The notes: generated from the letters alone by a model not told the origin. A stretch of 64,000 nucleotides of DNA from Lepus europaeus (GCF_033115175.1 NC_084837.1:90702499-90766498), one strand, 5' to 3'. Numbered from the stretch's first letter, positions 1-13,428 are shown. Made by a program: numbers and translations.

Positions 1-60
1 GCTTCAATGGCCAGGGCTGGGCCAGGCAGAAGCCAAGAGCCAGGAGCTTCTTCAAGGAAA
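1..60 (-). repeat. SINE-C fragment
   Basis: The ggctgggccaggcagaagcc and aggagcttctt motifs are the central part of the lagomorph tRNA-derived SINE-C in antisense. It is cut by the window edge. Confidence 0.7.
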
Positions 61-1310
<1,250 letters not shown>

Positions 1311-1497
1311 CAAAATTGATTTGGGCAAACTGCATTCATTGACAGGAGAAATAAGCATATTAGTGTTTTCAACAATTATACAAAAATATTTTCTATTGCA
1401 GCTCAGTATGTTTAACATCTTTATATGTAATGTGTCATGAGCATTTTTTATGCACTAAAAATTCAGTAATTTAAAATAAACTTTTGGTTCAGGAGTC
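1311..1497 (+). other. SPESP1: SPESP1 3' UTR with poly-A signal
   Basis: AT-rich sequence after the stop codon. A canonical AATAAA lies at 1475-1480, followed by a T/G-rich stretch, which predicts cleavage near 1495. This gives a short 3' UTR of about 185 bases. Confidence 0.7.
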
Positions 1498-2449
1498 TAT
1501 AGTTTTTGCTTATTAATTTTAAAACTTGTGAAGATATACTCCTTAAAATGTTCAAGCTTTTATTTTACTTGAATAGACTAATTAAATTCACATTTTATAA
1601 CTTAAGAGACTGTGTGTACCATATGCATATATATGGATAAGTATATATATACAACTGTATACATATGACATACATATGACTAACATAAAAGAATTGCATA
1701 TAAATGTAGAGTTTGGGGGATATATAGCTTTTATTACTCTTCGGAGAATCTGTTTTAAGTCAGAAAACCATATTTGGGGCTTGGGTCAAAACTACTTTTC
1801 TTTAGATACATGTGCACTTTCTTTGAAAAGTATGTGATTATATTAAGATACATTCTTGTTCTTTTGTTAAGCACTTTTGAAAGTAACAATGAGCAACTGT
1901 AACCTGGATTTTTAATGAAGTCATTATTATTTCCTCATTTTTGTGTATGTGTACATATACATGGAAACTTTGCAAATCCTTTGTCATGGAGTATAATTGA
2001 TGCCATTAGGTTAACTGTGTAATAGTACAGCTGTGGTGCCGGCAATTCTGTTTCATAATTTAAGTATTGTATTCAAATTCATTCATTCATTCATTAAGCC
2101 AGTTACGTATTGACCTTCTACTAGGACAAAATGCTGGACTTTGGGGATATAATAATACGACCTAATCTCTCTGAGATTACATTATAGCAGAAAAGACAGA
2201 CGTTAAACAGTTACAGCAATTTAAAAATTTCAGTTGTGACAAGTTGTTAGGAAGATGTGAGATGTTTGACATCATCTAGACCAAGAATAATGGAAAAGCT
2301 ATCCTGAGAAAGTGGGAATTGAGGCCTGAAAGATGCGGTGTGTGTACAAGGGCAAAGGGTGTTCCAGCAGAGGAAACTGCATGTGTGAATTCTCTGAGTT
2401 TATGAGAATGGCAAAGTCGGGAAGAGCCTAGAGTCTAAAAGGAAGGAGA
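1498..2449. other. Intergenic; old interspersed repeat from about 2075
   Basis: AT-rich DNA with no coding signal. From about 2075, an ATTCATTCATTCATT run followed by text like 'tactaggacaaaatgctggac' resembles the antisense 3' end of an ancient L2-type element. It is too diverged to be sure. Confidence 0.4.
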
Positions 2450-2798
2450 GGGGTCAGTGTTGTGGTGCGGCAGTGCTGGGAGAGCATCGGAAGATTGGTC
2501 AAGGTCTTGGGCCTCTGTGCCTGTGTGGAAGACCGAATGGAGTTCCAGCCTTCTGGCTTCAGCCTGGCCCAGCCCCAGTGTTGTGGCCATTAGGGGAGGG
2601 AACCAGCAGATCAAAGATGATAGATTCATCTCTCTTTCTCCCTCTCTCCCTCTCTTCCTCTCTCTCTCTCTCTCTCTCTCTCCCCCCCTTCCTCTCTCTC
2701 TCTCCCTCCCCCCCCTCCATCTCCCTCTTTTCCTTCCTCCCTCCCTCATTTCCTCTCTCTGTAATTCTGCTTTTCAAATAAATAAATACATCTTTTAA
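2450..2798 (+). repeat. SINE-C, diverged, with CT-rich tail
   Basis: Starts ggggtcagtgttgtggtgcg, carries the gcctggcccagcccc core and ends with caaataaataaatacatctt. The tail has expanded into a CT-rich tract at about 2630-2760, which creates long low-complexity reading frames on both strands. Confidence 0.8.
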
Positions 2799-2969
2799 TA
2801 AATGAAAAAGCAAGGAAAGGAGAGCATCCCAAGTTGGGAATGTTGATTGTACACAGGGTGGAAGTAGATCCTACAGGCTCTGTTGAATATCTAAGTGGAT
2901 TTTAAGCAAAGGATTGATCTTTAAAATTTTTAAAGCAATATTCTGGGTATAGTTTTAGAAGGAGGTCAA

Positions 2970-3315
2970 GGCCGGCGCCGCGGCTCACTAGGCTAATCCT
3001 CCACCTTGCGGCGCCAGCACACCGGGTTCTAGTCCCGGTCGGGGCACTGATCCTATCCTGGTTGCCCCTCTTCCAGGCCAGCTCTCTGCTGTGGCCAGGG
3101 AGTGCAGTGGAGGATGGCCCAAGTGCTTGGGCCCTGCACCCCATGGGAGACCAGGATAAGTACCTGGCTCCTGCCATCGGATCAGCGCGGTGCGCCGGCC
3201 GCAGCGTGCTACCGCGGCAGCCATTGGAGGATGAACCAACGGCAAAAGGAAGACCTTTCTCTCTGTCTCTCTCACTGTCCACTCTGTCTGTCAAGAAAAA
3301 AAAAAAAAAAAAAAA
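2970..3315 (+). repeat. Young SINE-C with target-site duplication
   Basis: Near-consensus young SINE-C from ggccggcgccgcggctcacta to a pure A run. It is flanked by 9-bp direct repeats GGAGGTCAA at 2961-2969 and 3316-3324. Confidence 0.93.
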
Positions 3316-3449
3316 GGAGGTCAAAGAAGTGCACCATGCATAGACACATTTAGTTTGGAGCAGATAGAAAGAAGTAGAAATTAGGTAAATCAACAGAATT
3401 TGGTGGTTAATGCATATGGAGACCAAGGGAGTGGCAGAGATCAAAAATA

Positions 3450-3715
3450 GTTCCTGATCACAATGGTGTCTTACCACGGAGTTCCTGGATTCAATTCCCA
3501 GCTCTAGCTTCTGAGGCTAGCCTCCTGCAAATGCTTGCTGGCTTGAGGGACTGGATTCCAGCCACCCAAGTGGAAGACCTGTTCCCTGCTTCTGGCTTTG
3601 GCCTTGGCTAACCCCAGCTGTCGCAGGCATTTGGAGGCCATGCCAGCACATGAGAGCTCTGTCTTTCTCTATGTTTTCCTCTGTCTCCCTACTTCTCAAA
3701 TAAAGTTTTTAAAAT
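3450..3715 (+). repeat. Old SINE-C
   Basis: Diverged sense copy with the motifs ccacccaagtggaagacct and ggcatttggagg, ending ctcaaataaagttttt. Confidence 0.65.
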
Positions 3716-4018
3716 ATTGCAGAAATTTTGTTTTGTAAGAACTATACTATTAACTAAAGCAACAGTGTTAGCATGGAAAAATTCAAACAAATGCAAAATA
3801 AACTAGTGTAATGAATGCATGATCCATCATGTAGTTGCAACCATTATCTACTAATAGCCGATCTTCTTCCATGTATACCCTGTCACTTCCCCATTCCTAT
3901 GTTATGTAGAACTACATCCCAGATACTTTATCATTTCACCTGTAAACATAACAACGTAAAACTATAAGCTTTTAAAACAACCTGACCACACTATCACAGA
4001 AATTTAGTGATTATTATT

Positions 4019-4321
4019 TTTTTTTAGATTTATTTATTTGAAAGGCAGAACTACAGAGAGGCAGAGAGAGAGAGAGAGGTCTTGCATCCACTGGTTCAGT
4101 CCTCAAATGACTGAAATGGCTGGAGCTGAGCTAATCCAAAGCTAGGAGCCACGAGCTTCTTCTGGGTCTCCCACATGGGTGCAGGGGTGCAAGGACTTGA
4201 GCTATCTTCTATGGCTTTTCCAGGCCATAACAGAGAGCTGGATCAGAACTGGAGCAGCAGGAACTCAAACCAGTGCCCACATGGGATGCTGGTACTGCAG
4301 GCAGTGGCTTTACACCGGCCC
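4019..4321 (-). repeat. SINE-C
   Basis: Antisense copy: T-run, agatttatttatttgaaaggcag, central ctgggtctcccacatgggtg, ending at caccggcccc. Confidence 0.88.
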
Positions 4322-4398
4322 CATACTTTTTAATTTAAAAACTTGGTTTTCCTGAGTCCCGGGTTTAGCTTTATTACTTAATAGAAGTCTAACCTCTT

Positions 4399-4719
4399 TT
4401 TTTTTTAAGATTTATTTATTTGAAAGGCAGATACAGAGAGGGAGAGAGAGAATTATATGCTTCCATCTGCTGCTTCACACCCTAATGGCCGTAACAACCT
4501 GGGGCTGGGCCAGGCCAAAGCCAGGAGCTGGAAACTTCTGGGCCTCCCACGTGGGTGCAAGGGCCCAACCACTTGGGCCATCTTCTGCTGCTTTCTCAGG
4601 CATATTGGCAGGTAAGCTGGGTTGGAAGTGGAGCAGCTGAGACTCAAGCCAGCACCCATATGGGATGGCTGGCACTGCAGGCAGAGGATTAACCTATGCC
4701 ACAGAGCTGACCCTAACTG
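4399..4719 (-). repeat. SINE-C with target-site duplication
   Basis: Antisense copy with aagatttatttatttgaaaggc and the central ctcccacgtgggtgcaagggc. Direct repeats TAACCTCTT lie at 4390-4398 and 4720-4728. Confidence 0.88.
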
Positions 4720-4777
4720 TAACCTCTTGAACACTAAAATTAGTTATTCAAGAGTTCAATTAAAACATAATTTATGG

Positions 4778-5126
4778 GTTTGGCACTGTGACGCAGCAGG
4801 TTAACGCCCTGGCCAGAAACACCAGCATCCCATATGGATGTCAGTTCAAGACCCAGCTGCTCCACTTCCGATCCAGCTCTCTGCTATGGCCTGGGAAAGC
4901 AGTAGAAGATGGCCCAAGTCCTTGGGCCACTGCACCCACCTGGGAGACCCAGAAGAAGTTCCTGGCTTCAGATCGGCGCAGCTTCTACCATTGCGGCCAA
5001 TTGGGGAGTGTGAATCATCGAATGGAAGACCTCTCTCCCTCTTCCCCTCCCCTCCCCCTCCCCTCTGTCTTTCACTCTCTCTCTGCCTCTCCTCCCTCTA
5101 TGTAGCTCTTTCAAATAAATATTAAG
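4778..5126 (+). repeat. SINE-C with 15-bp target-site duplication
   Basis: Sense copy from ggcactgtgacgcagcagg to caaataaatattaag. It is flanked by AAACATAATTTATGG at 4763-4777 and 5127-5141. Confidence 0.92.
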
Positions 5127-5141
5127 AAACATAATTTATGG

Positions 5142-5394
5142 ATATTTAATACATTTCTGAAAAAAAATTTCAAATTTGGAATTTAAAAAGTGTGCATAAT
5201 ATATAATCAAATAACAGAGCTTCAAATTTCAAATTCCATCAGGTACATACTCAGCAACATCAGTCTTTTGAAGGTCTTCAAAATCTGTTAAATGATTCTT
5301 TAATATAAAATAATAAACTTCCAAATTGGTAATTTTTAAAATTTAGAATGTATGAATCAAGATCAAATAAAGTTCCCACATTTATATTGGTTGA
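5142..5394. other. Intergenic AT-rich spacer
   Basis: No gene or clear repeat is seen. Confidence 0.5.
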
Positions 5395-5822
5395 TGTATT
5401 ATTTAGCTTTTCATTACTACAACTAAAATATCTACAAGGAGCTGCTTTGGAAGAACAAAGCTTTATTTTGTTTCACCGTTCGGAGAGTTACAGTCCAAGG
5501 CGGGGCAACCCCAGTGGCTCAGGCATCTGCTGGGCAGAGATCACATGATGAGGTAGGAAGATGGGAGAGAGAAGAAGTGCACTCTTCATCTGCCCTCTCG
5601 TGATCTCTTCTGCAACCTTCATGAGTCCCCGAAGGAGCTCCCACCCAGCAATGCAATGCAATCCCATTGCTTTCCAAGGTCCCACCTTTAGGCATCATCA
5701 CTGGATTAAATGCCATCCCTGACCCATCAACCATTACTCCATTAATCACTACCGTAAGACTTCGAGGTTTGAAGTCTGCATGAGTTTGGGGCTCCAATTC
5801 CAGTTCAGATCCTGACGGTTTG
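5395..5822 (-). mobile_element. MaLR-like LTR, antisense
   Basis: The left end, tgtattatttagcttttcattac, resembles the reverse complement of the 3' end of MST/MLT1-class LTRs. It continues with a ttattt-containing stretch and 'ggcatcatcactggattaaatgcc', a typical U3 remnant of that class. Family assignment is from memory. Confidence 0.45.
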
Positions 5823-5839
5823 ATGGATCAGTCATTTTT

Positions 5840-6665
5840 TTAAAACTCTTTTTAATAAATATAAATTTCCAAAGTACAGCTTTTGGATTACAGTGGCTTT
5901 TCCCCCCCATAACTTCCCTCCCACCTGCAACCCTCCCATCTCCTGCTCCCTCTCCCATCCCATTCACATCAAGATTAATTTTTAATTCTCTTTATATACA
6001 GAAGGTCAATTTAGTATATATTAAGTAAAGATTTCAACAGTTTGCACCCCCACAGAAACATAAAGTGTAAAGTACTGTTTGATAACTAGTTATACCATTG
6101 ATTCACATAGTACAGCACATTAAGGACAGAGATCCTACATGAGGAGTAAGTGCACAGTGACTCCTGTTGTCGATTTAACAATTGACACTCTTGTTTATGG
6201 TGTCAGTAATCACCCTAGGCTCTTGTCATGAGTTGTCAAGGCTATGGAAGCCTTTTGAGTTCGCTGACTCCGATCTTATTTAGACAAGGTCATGGTCAAA
6301 GTGGAAGTTCTCTCCTCGCTTCAGAGAAAGGTACCTCCTTCTTTGATGGCCCGTTCTTTCCACTGGGATCTCTCAGAGATCTTTCAGTTAGGTCTTCCTC
6401 TCCCCCACCCCCCAGTGTCTTGCTTTTCCATGCCTGAAATGCTCTCATGGGCTTTTTAGCTGGATCCGAATGCCTTAAGGGCTGATTCTGAGGCCAGAGT
6501 GCTGTTTAGGACATCTGCCATTCTGAGTCTGCTGTGTATCCCGCTTCCCATGTTGGCTCATTCTCTCCTTTTTAATTCTATCAGTTAGTATTAGCAGACA
6601 CTAGTCTTGTTTATGTGATCTCTTTGACTCTTAATTCTATCATTATGATCAATTATGAACTGAAA
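5840..6665 (-). mobile_element. 5'-truncated rabbit-type L1 (3' UTR only)
   Basis: Antisense L1 3' end: poly-T at the left edge, then aataaatataaatttccaaa and cagtggcttttcccccc, typical of lagomorph L1 3' UTRs. A 17-bp target-site duplication, ATGGATCAGTCATTTTT, at 5823-5839 and 6666-6682 brackets the insert. It is about 826 bp long with no ORF2 coding, so it cannot move by itself. Confidence 0.85.
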
Positions 6666-6682
6666 ATGGATCAGTCATTTTT

Positions 6683-7149
6683 AATCTGAAGATTCAACCT
6701 CGCTTTCCCCCTTGAAATTTCTCATCAAAGAAAGAGGTCATTTGTGCTACAGTTCCCTGCAGTGGATTTTGTTGATTGCATCTTCAGTTGTGCTTTAGCG
6801 TGTTCTCCTGTCCTCCGTTTTCTCTACATCAGTAACTGGATCTAGAGAGGTGTCATCAGACTGAGGCTTGCCATCTCTTCTCTCTCGGCAAGGCGGTGTT
6901 TTATTCTTCCATCTGGTTACGTCTCTAGTTTAGAAGAATTTGATGATCATTATTAGCTGGGTAGATGTATCAGGTGAGGCAAAGTGGAGATAGCATATAT
7001 CTATAAAGAGAAACATTATTATAGCTGTTATTTGATTCCTTGGTGATCCAGTGTGTATTAGACACCAAATACTCAAATCTTTCTTTTTAAAAATATTTTT
7101 TGAAATACTCAGTTCATAGACTCCTCCAATGATGACCTTCTTATTTTTT
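6683..7149. other. Intergenic, nothing recognised
   Basis: No coding signal or recognisable repeat is seen. Confidence 0.45.
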
Positions 7150-8223
7150 GACATTACTGATCTTAATTTTCAAAGCAGTTTTAGGCTTATAGACAAATTC
7201 ACAGGAACTATAGAGTTCCCTTTGACCTCCCTCTTCTCCCAGTAGTTTCCCTATTATTTACATCTTGTGTTAGTGTGGTACAGTTACTACAAATGACGAA
7301 CCTACAGTAACTCATCATCACCACCCAAATCCATAGTTTACATGAAGGATTGCTCTTTCTAGGTTTTTGGACAAATGTGTAAGGACACATGTTCACCCAT
7401 ATTCTTTCATTGTCCTGAGAATCCTGTGAGTTCCACCTGTTCATCCCTGCCTCCCCATATATCCCCTGGAAACCCACTGCTCTTTTACGGTCTCCGTAGT
7501 TTTGATTTTTCCAGAATGGATATTGGATTCATGCAGTTTATAGTCCTTTCAGACTGGCTTCTTCCATTTAGTGATATGTGTTCAAGTTTCCTTCATATCT
7601 TTAAATGGATTTTCTGCTCACCAGCTGAAGGGCTTCTTGGTCACTTCCAAGGTTTGGCAGTCATAAATAAACTGCTGTAAACATCCATGTGCAAGTTTTG
7701 TGTAGACATAAGTTTTCCACTCCTTAAGGAGAATACTAAGGAGAACAATTGCTGAATCATATGGTCATAATATGTTTAGTTTTACAAGAAATTGCCACAT
7801 TGTCTTCCTAAGTGCTGTGTCAGTTTGCATTCCCACCAGCAATGAATGAGAGTTCCTGATGCATCCTTGGCAACAGTTGGTGTGTCCAGCGTTCTGGATT
7901 TTGGCCATTCTGATAGGCTTGTATCTGTTATCTTATTGTTGTGAACTCTTATTTTTAATTAACCTTTTTATTTTGTGAAGATTACAGTCACATGTGTTTG
8001 TAGAAAGAATACTGAGAGATCTAGTTGGTGTCCCATTTATCCATTTCAGGCAATGGAAATACCTTTTAAAACTCCACAATATAGCAACCAAGATATAATG
8101 TTGATATAAGATACAGACCATTTCTGTCACCATAAGGATCCCTCATGTTTGCCTTTTATAGCCACACCCATAACCCTCTCAGCCTCACCCCTCCCTAGCC
8201 ACTGGTAACTCTGATCTATTTTC
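7150..8223 (-). mobile_element. Old L1 3' end, antisense
   Basis: The text cccaccagcaatgaatgag, gttctggattttggccattc and ccatagtttacatgaaggat is the reverse complement of the 3' part of mammalian L1M elements. All frames are broken. Confidence 0.75.
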
Positions 8224-8548
8224 TTTTTTAAAGATTTATTTATTTATTTGAAAGGCAGAGTTACACAGAGAGAGGAGAGGCAGAGGGAGAGGGAGGTCTT
8301 CCATCTGCTGGTTCACTCCCTGGTTGGCCGCAATAGCCAGAGCTGTACCCACGTGGAGCCAGGAGCTTCTTCCGAGTCTCACATGCGAGTGCAGGGGCCC
8401 AAGGACTTGGACCATCTTCTACTGCTTTCCCAGGCCATAGCAGAGAGCTGGATTGCAAGTGGAGCAACTGGGACACGAAGCGGCGCCCGTATGGGATGCT
8501 AGCACTTCAGGCTGCAGCTTTACCAGCTATGCCACAGCCCCAGCCCCT
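8224..8548 (-). repeat. SINE-C inside the L1 block
   Basis: Antisense copy from ttttttaaagatttatttat to the gccacagccccagcccc end. Confidence 0.9.
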
Positions 8549-9984
8549 GTTCTCCATTTTCACAACTTCATCATTCCAAGAAAGTTATTTGGGTGGTGTC
8601 ATCCAGTACATATTTCTTGGAACTGACTCTTTGCACTCAGGTTTATCAAGGTTTTTGCAGGTATCCATTCATTTTTTATTGCTGAGTACTACTCTACAGT
8701 TTAACTATCCACATATTTAAGAACCAATGCTTTGCTTCCAGTTCTCAGTGAATACAAAATACAAAGCTGCTAAAATATTAATTTACAGGCTTTTGCATGA
8801 ACATCAGTTTTCAATTTCTCTGGGGTAAATGCCCAGGAGTGCAGTTGTTATGTTGTATGGCAGTTATAATTCAGTTTTATAAGAAAAATCCCACTCTTTT
8901 TCCAGAGTGACTATGTCATTTCATATAACCACCAGCAATATATGAGTTTCCCTGAGACCTCACTGGCATTTGGTGTTACCACTCTTTTTTAAAATGTAAG
9001 GTATGCAATTTAATGATTTTATTACATTCACAAAGATGTAAAATCATATCTGATTTCAGATTATTTCATCATGCCCAAAGGAAATTCTGTCCCCAGCAAT
9101 TATTCCTCTGTCCTCTGCCCCTAGCCTCTGACCACCACTGATCTGCATTCTCTGGGTTTGCCTCTCTGACATTTCATATAATACACCGTGTGTCATTTTG
9201 TGGCTGGCTTCTTTCATACATAATGTTTCGAAATTCACGCATATTGTAGCCTGTATCCGTATTTATGCCTTTTGTGATGGAGTAAGCCTCCATTGTATGG
9301 ATATGTATTTTGTTTATGCACTCATCAGTTGATGGAGACTTGAGCTGTTTGCAATTTTTGGCTTTTAGGGATAGTGCTTCCATAAAATCCATGTATGCCT
9401 TTTTGTATGGACATGTTTTAAGTTGTTTTGGGAGTATGCCTTGGTGTGGACTTGCTGGTAACCTTGTGTTATAACTTTGAGTTATACTCAAAGTGTACTT
9501 CCAAAGGGGCTGAATAATTTTGCATTCCAACTAACTATATTTGAGAGTTAAAATTTCTACACAACCCTTCCAACATTTGTCATTGTCTTTTTTATTACAG
9601 TGATCTTTGTGTATGTAAAGTGGTCTCTTGTTGTTTTACCTTATATTCTCTAATGGCTAATGATGTCGTACCTTTTTGTATGCCATTGGTCATCTTTGTA
9701 TCTTCTCTGGAGAATGTCAGTTCAAATCCTTTGCCTTTTAATTGAGTTACTTGTCTTTATCATTGAGTTGTAAAAATCCTTTACATATTATGGATACTGG
9801 TTCCATATCATTTATATGGAACTTTCTCTTCCATGCTGTCATTTGCTTTTTTCATATTCTTAATAGTATGGTTTGCAGCACAGAAGTTTTAAATTTTGGT
9901 GTAATTCAATTTATATATGTTTCTTTTTCCCACCATGCTTTGGTAGCATATCTTAGAAACTGTTGCCAACTCCAGGGTCCCTAA
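8549..9984 (-). mobile_element. Old L1 3' region fragments, antisense
   Basis: Several overlapping L1M-like segments (tttctctggggtaaatgccc, ccaacatttgtcattgtc, agaatgtcagttcaaatcc) are reverse complements of L1 3' UTR/ORF2-end sequence. Repetition of the same region at about 8.8 and 9.5 kb suggests at least two insertions. Confidence 0.7.
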
Positions 9985-10306
9985 TTCAGTATGACTAGTG
10001 TCCTTCTGAGACATCCTATAAGAGGAGGAAAATACTGTGTGAAGACAGACACACAGACCTCACACCATGTGATGACAGAACCAGAGATTGGAGTGGCCCA
10101 GTTCCACAGCAGGGACTGCCAAGCATCAACAGTCCCCTGTAGAAAATAGGACAGGGAAAGGAAGGACTCCACCCGGAATCACAGGGGCCCTGGAGACACC
10201 TGGTTATAGAATTCTACCCCCTAGAGTCACAAGAGAGTGACTGTCTCTTGTTAAAGCCAATTAGTTTGTGACACTTTGTTATGGTAGCCCTAGGGAATTA
10301 AAACAG
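9985..10306 (+). mobile_element. MaLR (MLT1-like) LTR
   Basis: Sense LTR 3' half: gactagtgtccttctgagac, then gttaaagccaattagtttgt and cactttgttatggtagccct, ending aattaaaaca. It resembles the MLT1 consensus 3' end and interrupts the L1 block. Confidence 0.55.
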
Positions 10307-11091
10307 CCATGGTGTTTCTTTTTATATACACAATCCTTAATTCCAGATGCTAATATTTATTAGGGATTTTTGCATCTATTTACTAAGGGATTTTGGTCTG
10401 TGGCATCCCTGTTTTGTACTTGGTATCAGGGTAATATTAGTTTCATCAAATGAATTAGGAAGTGTTGCTTTCTATTCTGCTTTCTGGAACAGATTATGTC
10501 AATTGATATTAATTATTATTTCATATTTGATAGCATTCCCTGTTGAACCAGCAGGGTCTCAATGTTTCTCCTATGAGAATCTTTAAATTGTAGGTTAAAT
10601 GTCCTTAATGATTTCAGGGCTATTCAAATTTTTTGTTTTATATTGGGTGAGCTGTAACCATTTATTTTTCAAGAAATGACTCCATTTCATCCAACTTGTC
10701 ACATTTGTGTTTTTGAAGTTGTTGACATGATTCCCCTGTTGTCTTTTTTGATGTCTACAAGGTCTTTGGTGATACACCCCATTTCATTTTTGATATGAAT
10801 AATTGATGTGTTCTCTCCTTTTCCTTTTTCAGTCTTGCAGAGAGGTTTTTCAGTTTTATAAATCTTTTCAAAGAACTAGTGAAGACTCATTTCATTAATT
10901 TTCTCTATTATTTATCTTTTCAATTTCATTTATTGTGTCTGTTTATCTTATCCTTTTTTCTTGGAGTTTATTTTATGCTTTTTTTTTTTTTGTAGGTTCC
11001 TGAGGTTGATGCTTGGATGATTGATTTAAGACTTTACCTCTTCCTAAAGCATGCATTTAACACCTTATATGTTCTTAGCAGAACTATTTTT
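10307..11091 (-). mobile_element. Old L1 ORF2 fragment, antisense
   Basis: Contains ttggtatcagggtaatatta and tttcatcaaatgaattagg, the reverse complement of a conserved L1 ORF2 stretch. Many stops and indels are present. Confidence 0.7.
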
Positions 11092-11427
11092 CCTTTTTTT
11101 TAAATAAAAAGATTATTTATTTATTTGAAAGTCAGAGTTACACATAGAAGGAGAAGCAGAGAGAGAGAGATTTTCCATCCGCTGGTTCACTCCCCAGATG
11201 GCTGCAATGGCTGGAGCTGTGCCGATCCGAAGCCAGGAGCCAAGAGTTTCTTCCAATCCTCTCATGTGGGTACAGGGGCCCAAGGACTTGGGCCATCTTC
11301 TACTGCTTTCCCAGGCCATAGCAGAGACCTGGATCAGAAGTGAAGTAGCCAGAACTTGAACTGATGCCCATATGGGATGCCGACACTGCAGGCAGTGCCT
11401 TCATGGGCTACGCCATAGGCTGGCCCC
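11092..11427 (-). repeat. SINE-C with target-site duplication
   Basis: Antisense copy. Flanks TAGCAGAACTATT (from 11076) and TAGCAGAATTATT (11428-11440) are near-identical direct repeats. Confidence 0.9.
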
Positions 11428-11654
11428 TAGCAGAATTATTCTCACTATGTCCCACAACTTTTGATATGATGTTTTCCATAAATTCAGTTTAATAAATTTT
11501 TTATTTCTCTTGAGACTTCCTCTTTTACTCATGGATTGTTTAAAGGTGTATTATGTAATATCCAAATGGTCAGAGTTTACTGTAATCCTCCATTCTTGAT
11601 TTCTAGTTTGATTCTTTTGTGTCTCAGAAAATACTATATGATGCAATCCTTTAA
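11428..11654 (-). mobile_element. Old L1 fragment, antisense
   Basis: tttactcatggattgtttaa and nearby text look like more of the same antisense L1. Confidence 0.5.
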
Positions 11655-11884
11655 AAATTTTAAAGGCAGTTACAGAGAGAGAGGGAGAGACACGGAGAGG
11701 TCTTCCATCTGCTAGTTCACTTCCCAGATAGCTGCAATGGCTGGGCTATGCCAGGCAGAAGCCAGGAGCCCAGAGCTGCTTCTGAGTTTCCCACATGGGT
11801 TCAGGGACCCAAGCACTTGGGCCATCTTTCACTGCTTTCCTAGGTGCATTAGCAGAGAGCTGGATTGGAAATGGAGCAGCCAGG
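11655..11884 (-). repeat. SINE-C, truncated by the adjoining LTR
   Basis: Antisense SINE-C that stops at gagcagccagg, where its 5' quarter should follow. The LTR begins at the break. Confidence 0.8.
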
Positions 11885-12218
11885 TGTTGCTGTGGATTCA
11901 TTATGAGAGGAGGAGCGCGGTGGGGGCAAGAGGCGTGGAGTCACCACACAGACTCCAGGAGTCGGGTGAAAGCAGGCCAGAGGTGAGCAGCCCACAGACT
12001 CATTTATTTCAGTTGGTACAGCAGCTTATATAGCCAAAGCAGCCAATCTGATCAAGGGGCGGTTTATGCCCTAACAATCACAGCCTGTTGCCAGGCAGTT
12101 TCCGAAGCTATCCAATCACAGCCTGTTACCAGGCAGGCTCCGTTGCCATGTGGTTTCTGAAGCCATCCAATCAGAGCCTGTTGCCAGGCAGGCTTTGTTG
12201 CCAGCAGCCATCTTGGCA
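11885..12218 (-). mobile_element. Solo LTR of an endogenous retrovirus
   Basis: Read on the minus strand this is a 334-bp unit that starts TGCC, ends AACA, and has a TATATAA box (12026-12032), an AATAAA signal about 20 bases downstream (12003-12008) and a U3 made of three copies of a CCAAT-type unit starting at 12076, 12114 and 12169. These are the parts of a retroviral LTR. No gag, pol or env lies next to it, so it is probably a solo LTR. Target-site repeats are not visible, and SINE-C fragments in opposite orientation abut its two ends, so a later rearrangement is possible. Confidence 0.7.
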
Positions 12219-12399
12219 TGGCCTTGCACCCGTGTGGGAGACCTGGAAGAAGCTCCTGGCTCCTGGCTTCGGGTCAGCGGAGCTCTGGCCATTGTGGCCA
12301 TCTGGGGAGTGAACCAGTGGATGGAAGACCTCTCTCTATCTGTCTCTACCTCTCTCTGTGGAACTCTTTCAAATAAATAAAATAAATCTTAAAAAAATA
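12219..12399 (+). repeat. SINE-C, 5'-truncated
   Basis: Sense 3' half only (tgcacccgtgtgggagacct to aaataaataaaataaatctt), starting exactly at the LTR edge. Confidence 0.85.
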
Positions 12400-13112
12400 T
12401 GGTTTGATTTATCTATATTATATTTAAATATATAACTATAATTTTTAGTGGTTGCTGTAGATATTATATTAAATATACATAATTTAGGGCAGTCATCATT
12501 TAACTATTTGGATAAGAGTAGAAATCTTAACTCCATTTAGAGCCCTTTATCTTCTCTTGCTTATGATCCTCTTAACTGTTTCCTCTGAATACATTCAGAA
12601 CCACATCAGACATGTTATAAATTTTTGATTTAGCAGCAGACATAATTGAGAAAATACAGAAGAAAGAAAATCTATTATATATTTCCCCTATCCATTATTT
12701 ACATTTTTTACATTATTTACACATTTTACTCTAGTTACTATTTTCTCCTTTCTTGATGTTCCAAGATTCCTGGTTGTTATTTCTTTTCTGTGTAGAAAAC
12801 TTCCTGTAGCCATTCTTTTAGGGTAGGTCTCCTGTAACAGATGCTCTTAGTTTTTCTTTGTATGAAAATATCTTCATTTACCCTTCATTCCTGAAAGATG
12901 TTTTTGCTGGGTATAGGGTTCTAGATCGATCTTTCCTTTCATCACCTCAAAAATGTGCTATTTCCTTCCTCTCTCCATGGCTTTTGGTAAGAAACCCACT
13001 GTCACTTGTATTAGGTTTTCTTATTGGTAAGATGACATTCTGGTCTCTCCGCTTTCAAAGTTTCTTCTTTGTAATTTTCAGAATGTTGGCCATGATATGC
13101 CCTGGTTTTATT
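12400..13112 (-). mobile_element. Probable old L1 fragment, antisense
   Basis: Text such as tagggtaggtctcctgtaac and ttttgctgggtatagggttc is typical of antisense old L1. Assignment is by general resemblance only. Confidence 0.45.
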
Positions 13113-13428
13113 TTTTTTTTAAAGATTATTTATTTGAAAGTCAAAGTTACAGAGAGAGAGAGAGAGGTCTTCCATCTGGTGATTCACTCCCTAATTGGCC
13201 GCAACAGCTGGAGCTGCGCTGACCCAAAGCCAGGATCCAGGAGCTTCTTCCAGGTCTCCCATGCGGGTGCAGGGACCCAAGGACTTGGACCATCTTCCAC
13301 TGCTTTCCCAGACCATAGCAGAGAGCTGGATCAGAAGTGGTACAGCTGGGCCTTGAATCGGTACCCATATGAGATGCTGGCGCTTCATTCCAGGGCATTA
13401 ACCCACTGCACCACAGTGCTGGCCCCAC
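13113..13428 (-). repeat. SINE-C with 13-bp target-site duplication
   Basis: Antisense copy flanked by CCCTGGTTTTATT at 13100-13112 and 13429-13441. Confidence 0.92.

Noticed and set aside
2902..3477. Frame of 191 codons on minus
   Set aside because: It runs through an antisense young SINE-C. The same peptide pattern recurs at every SINE-C copy.
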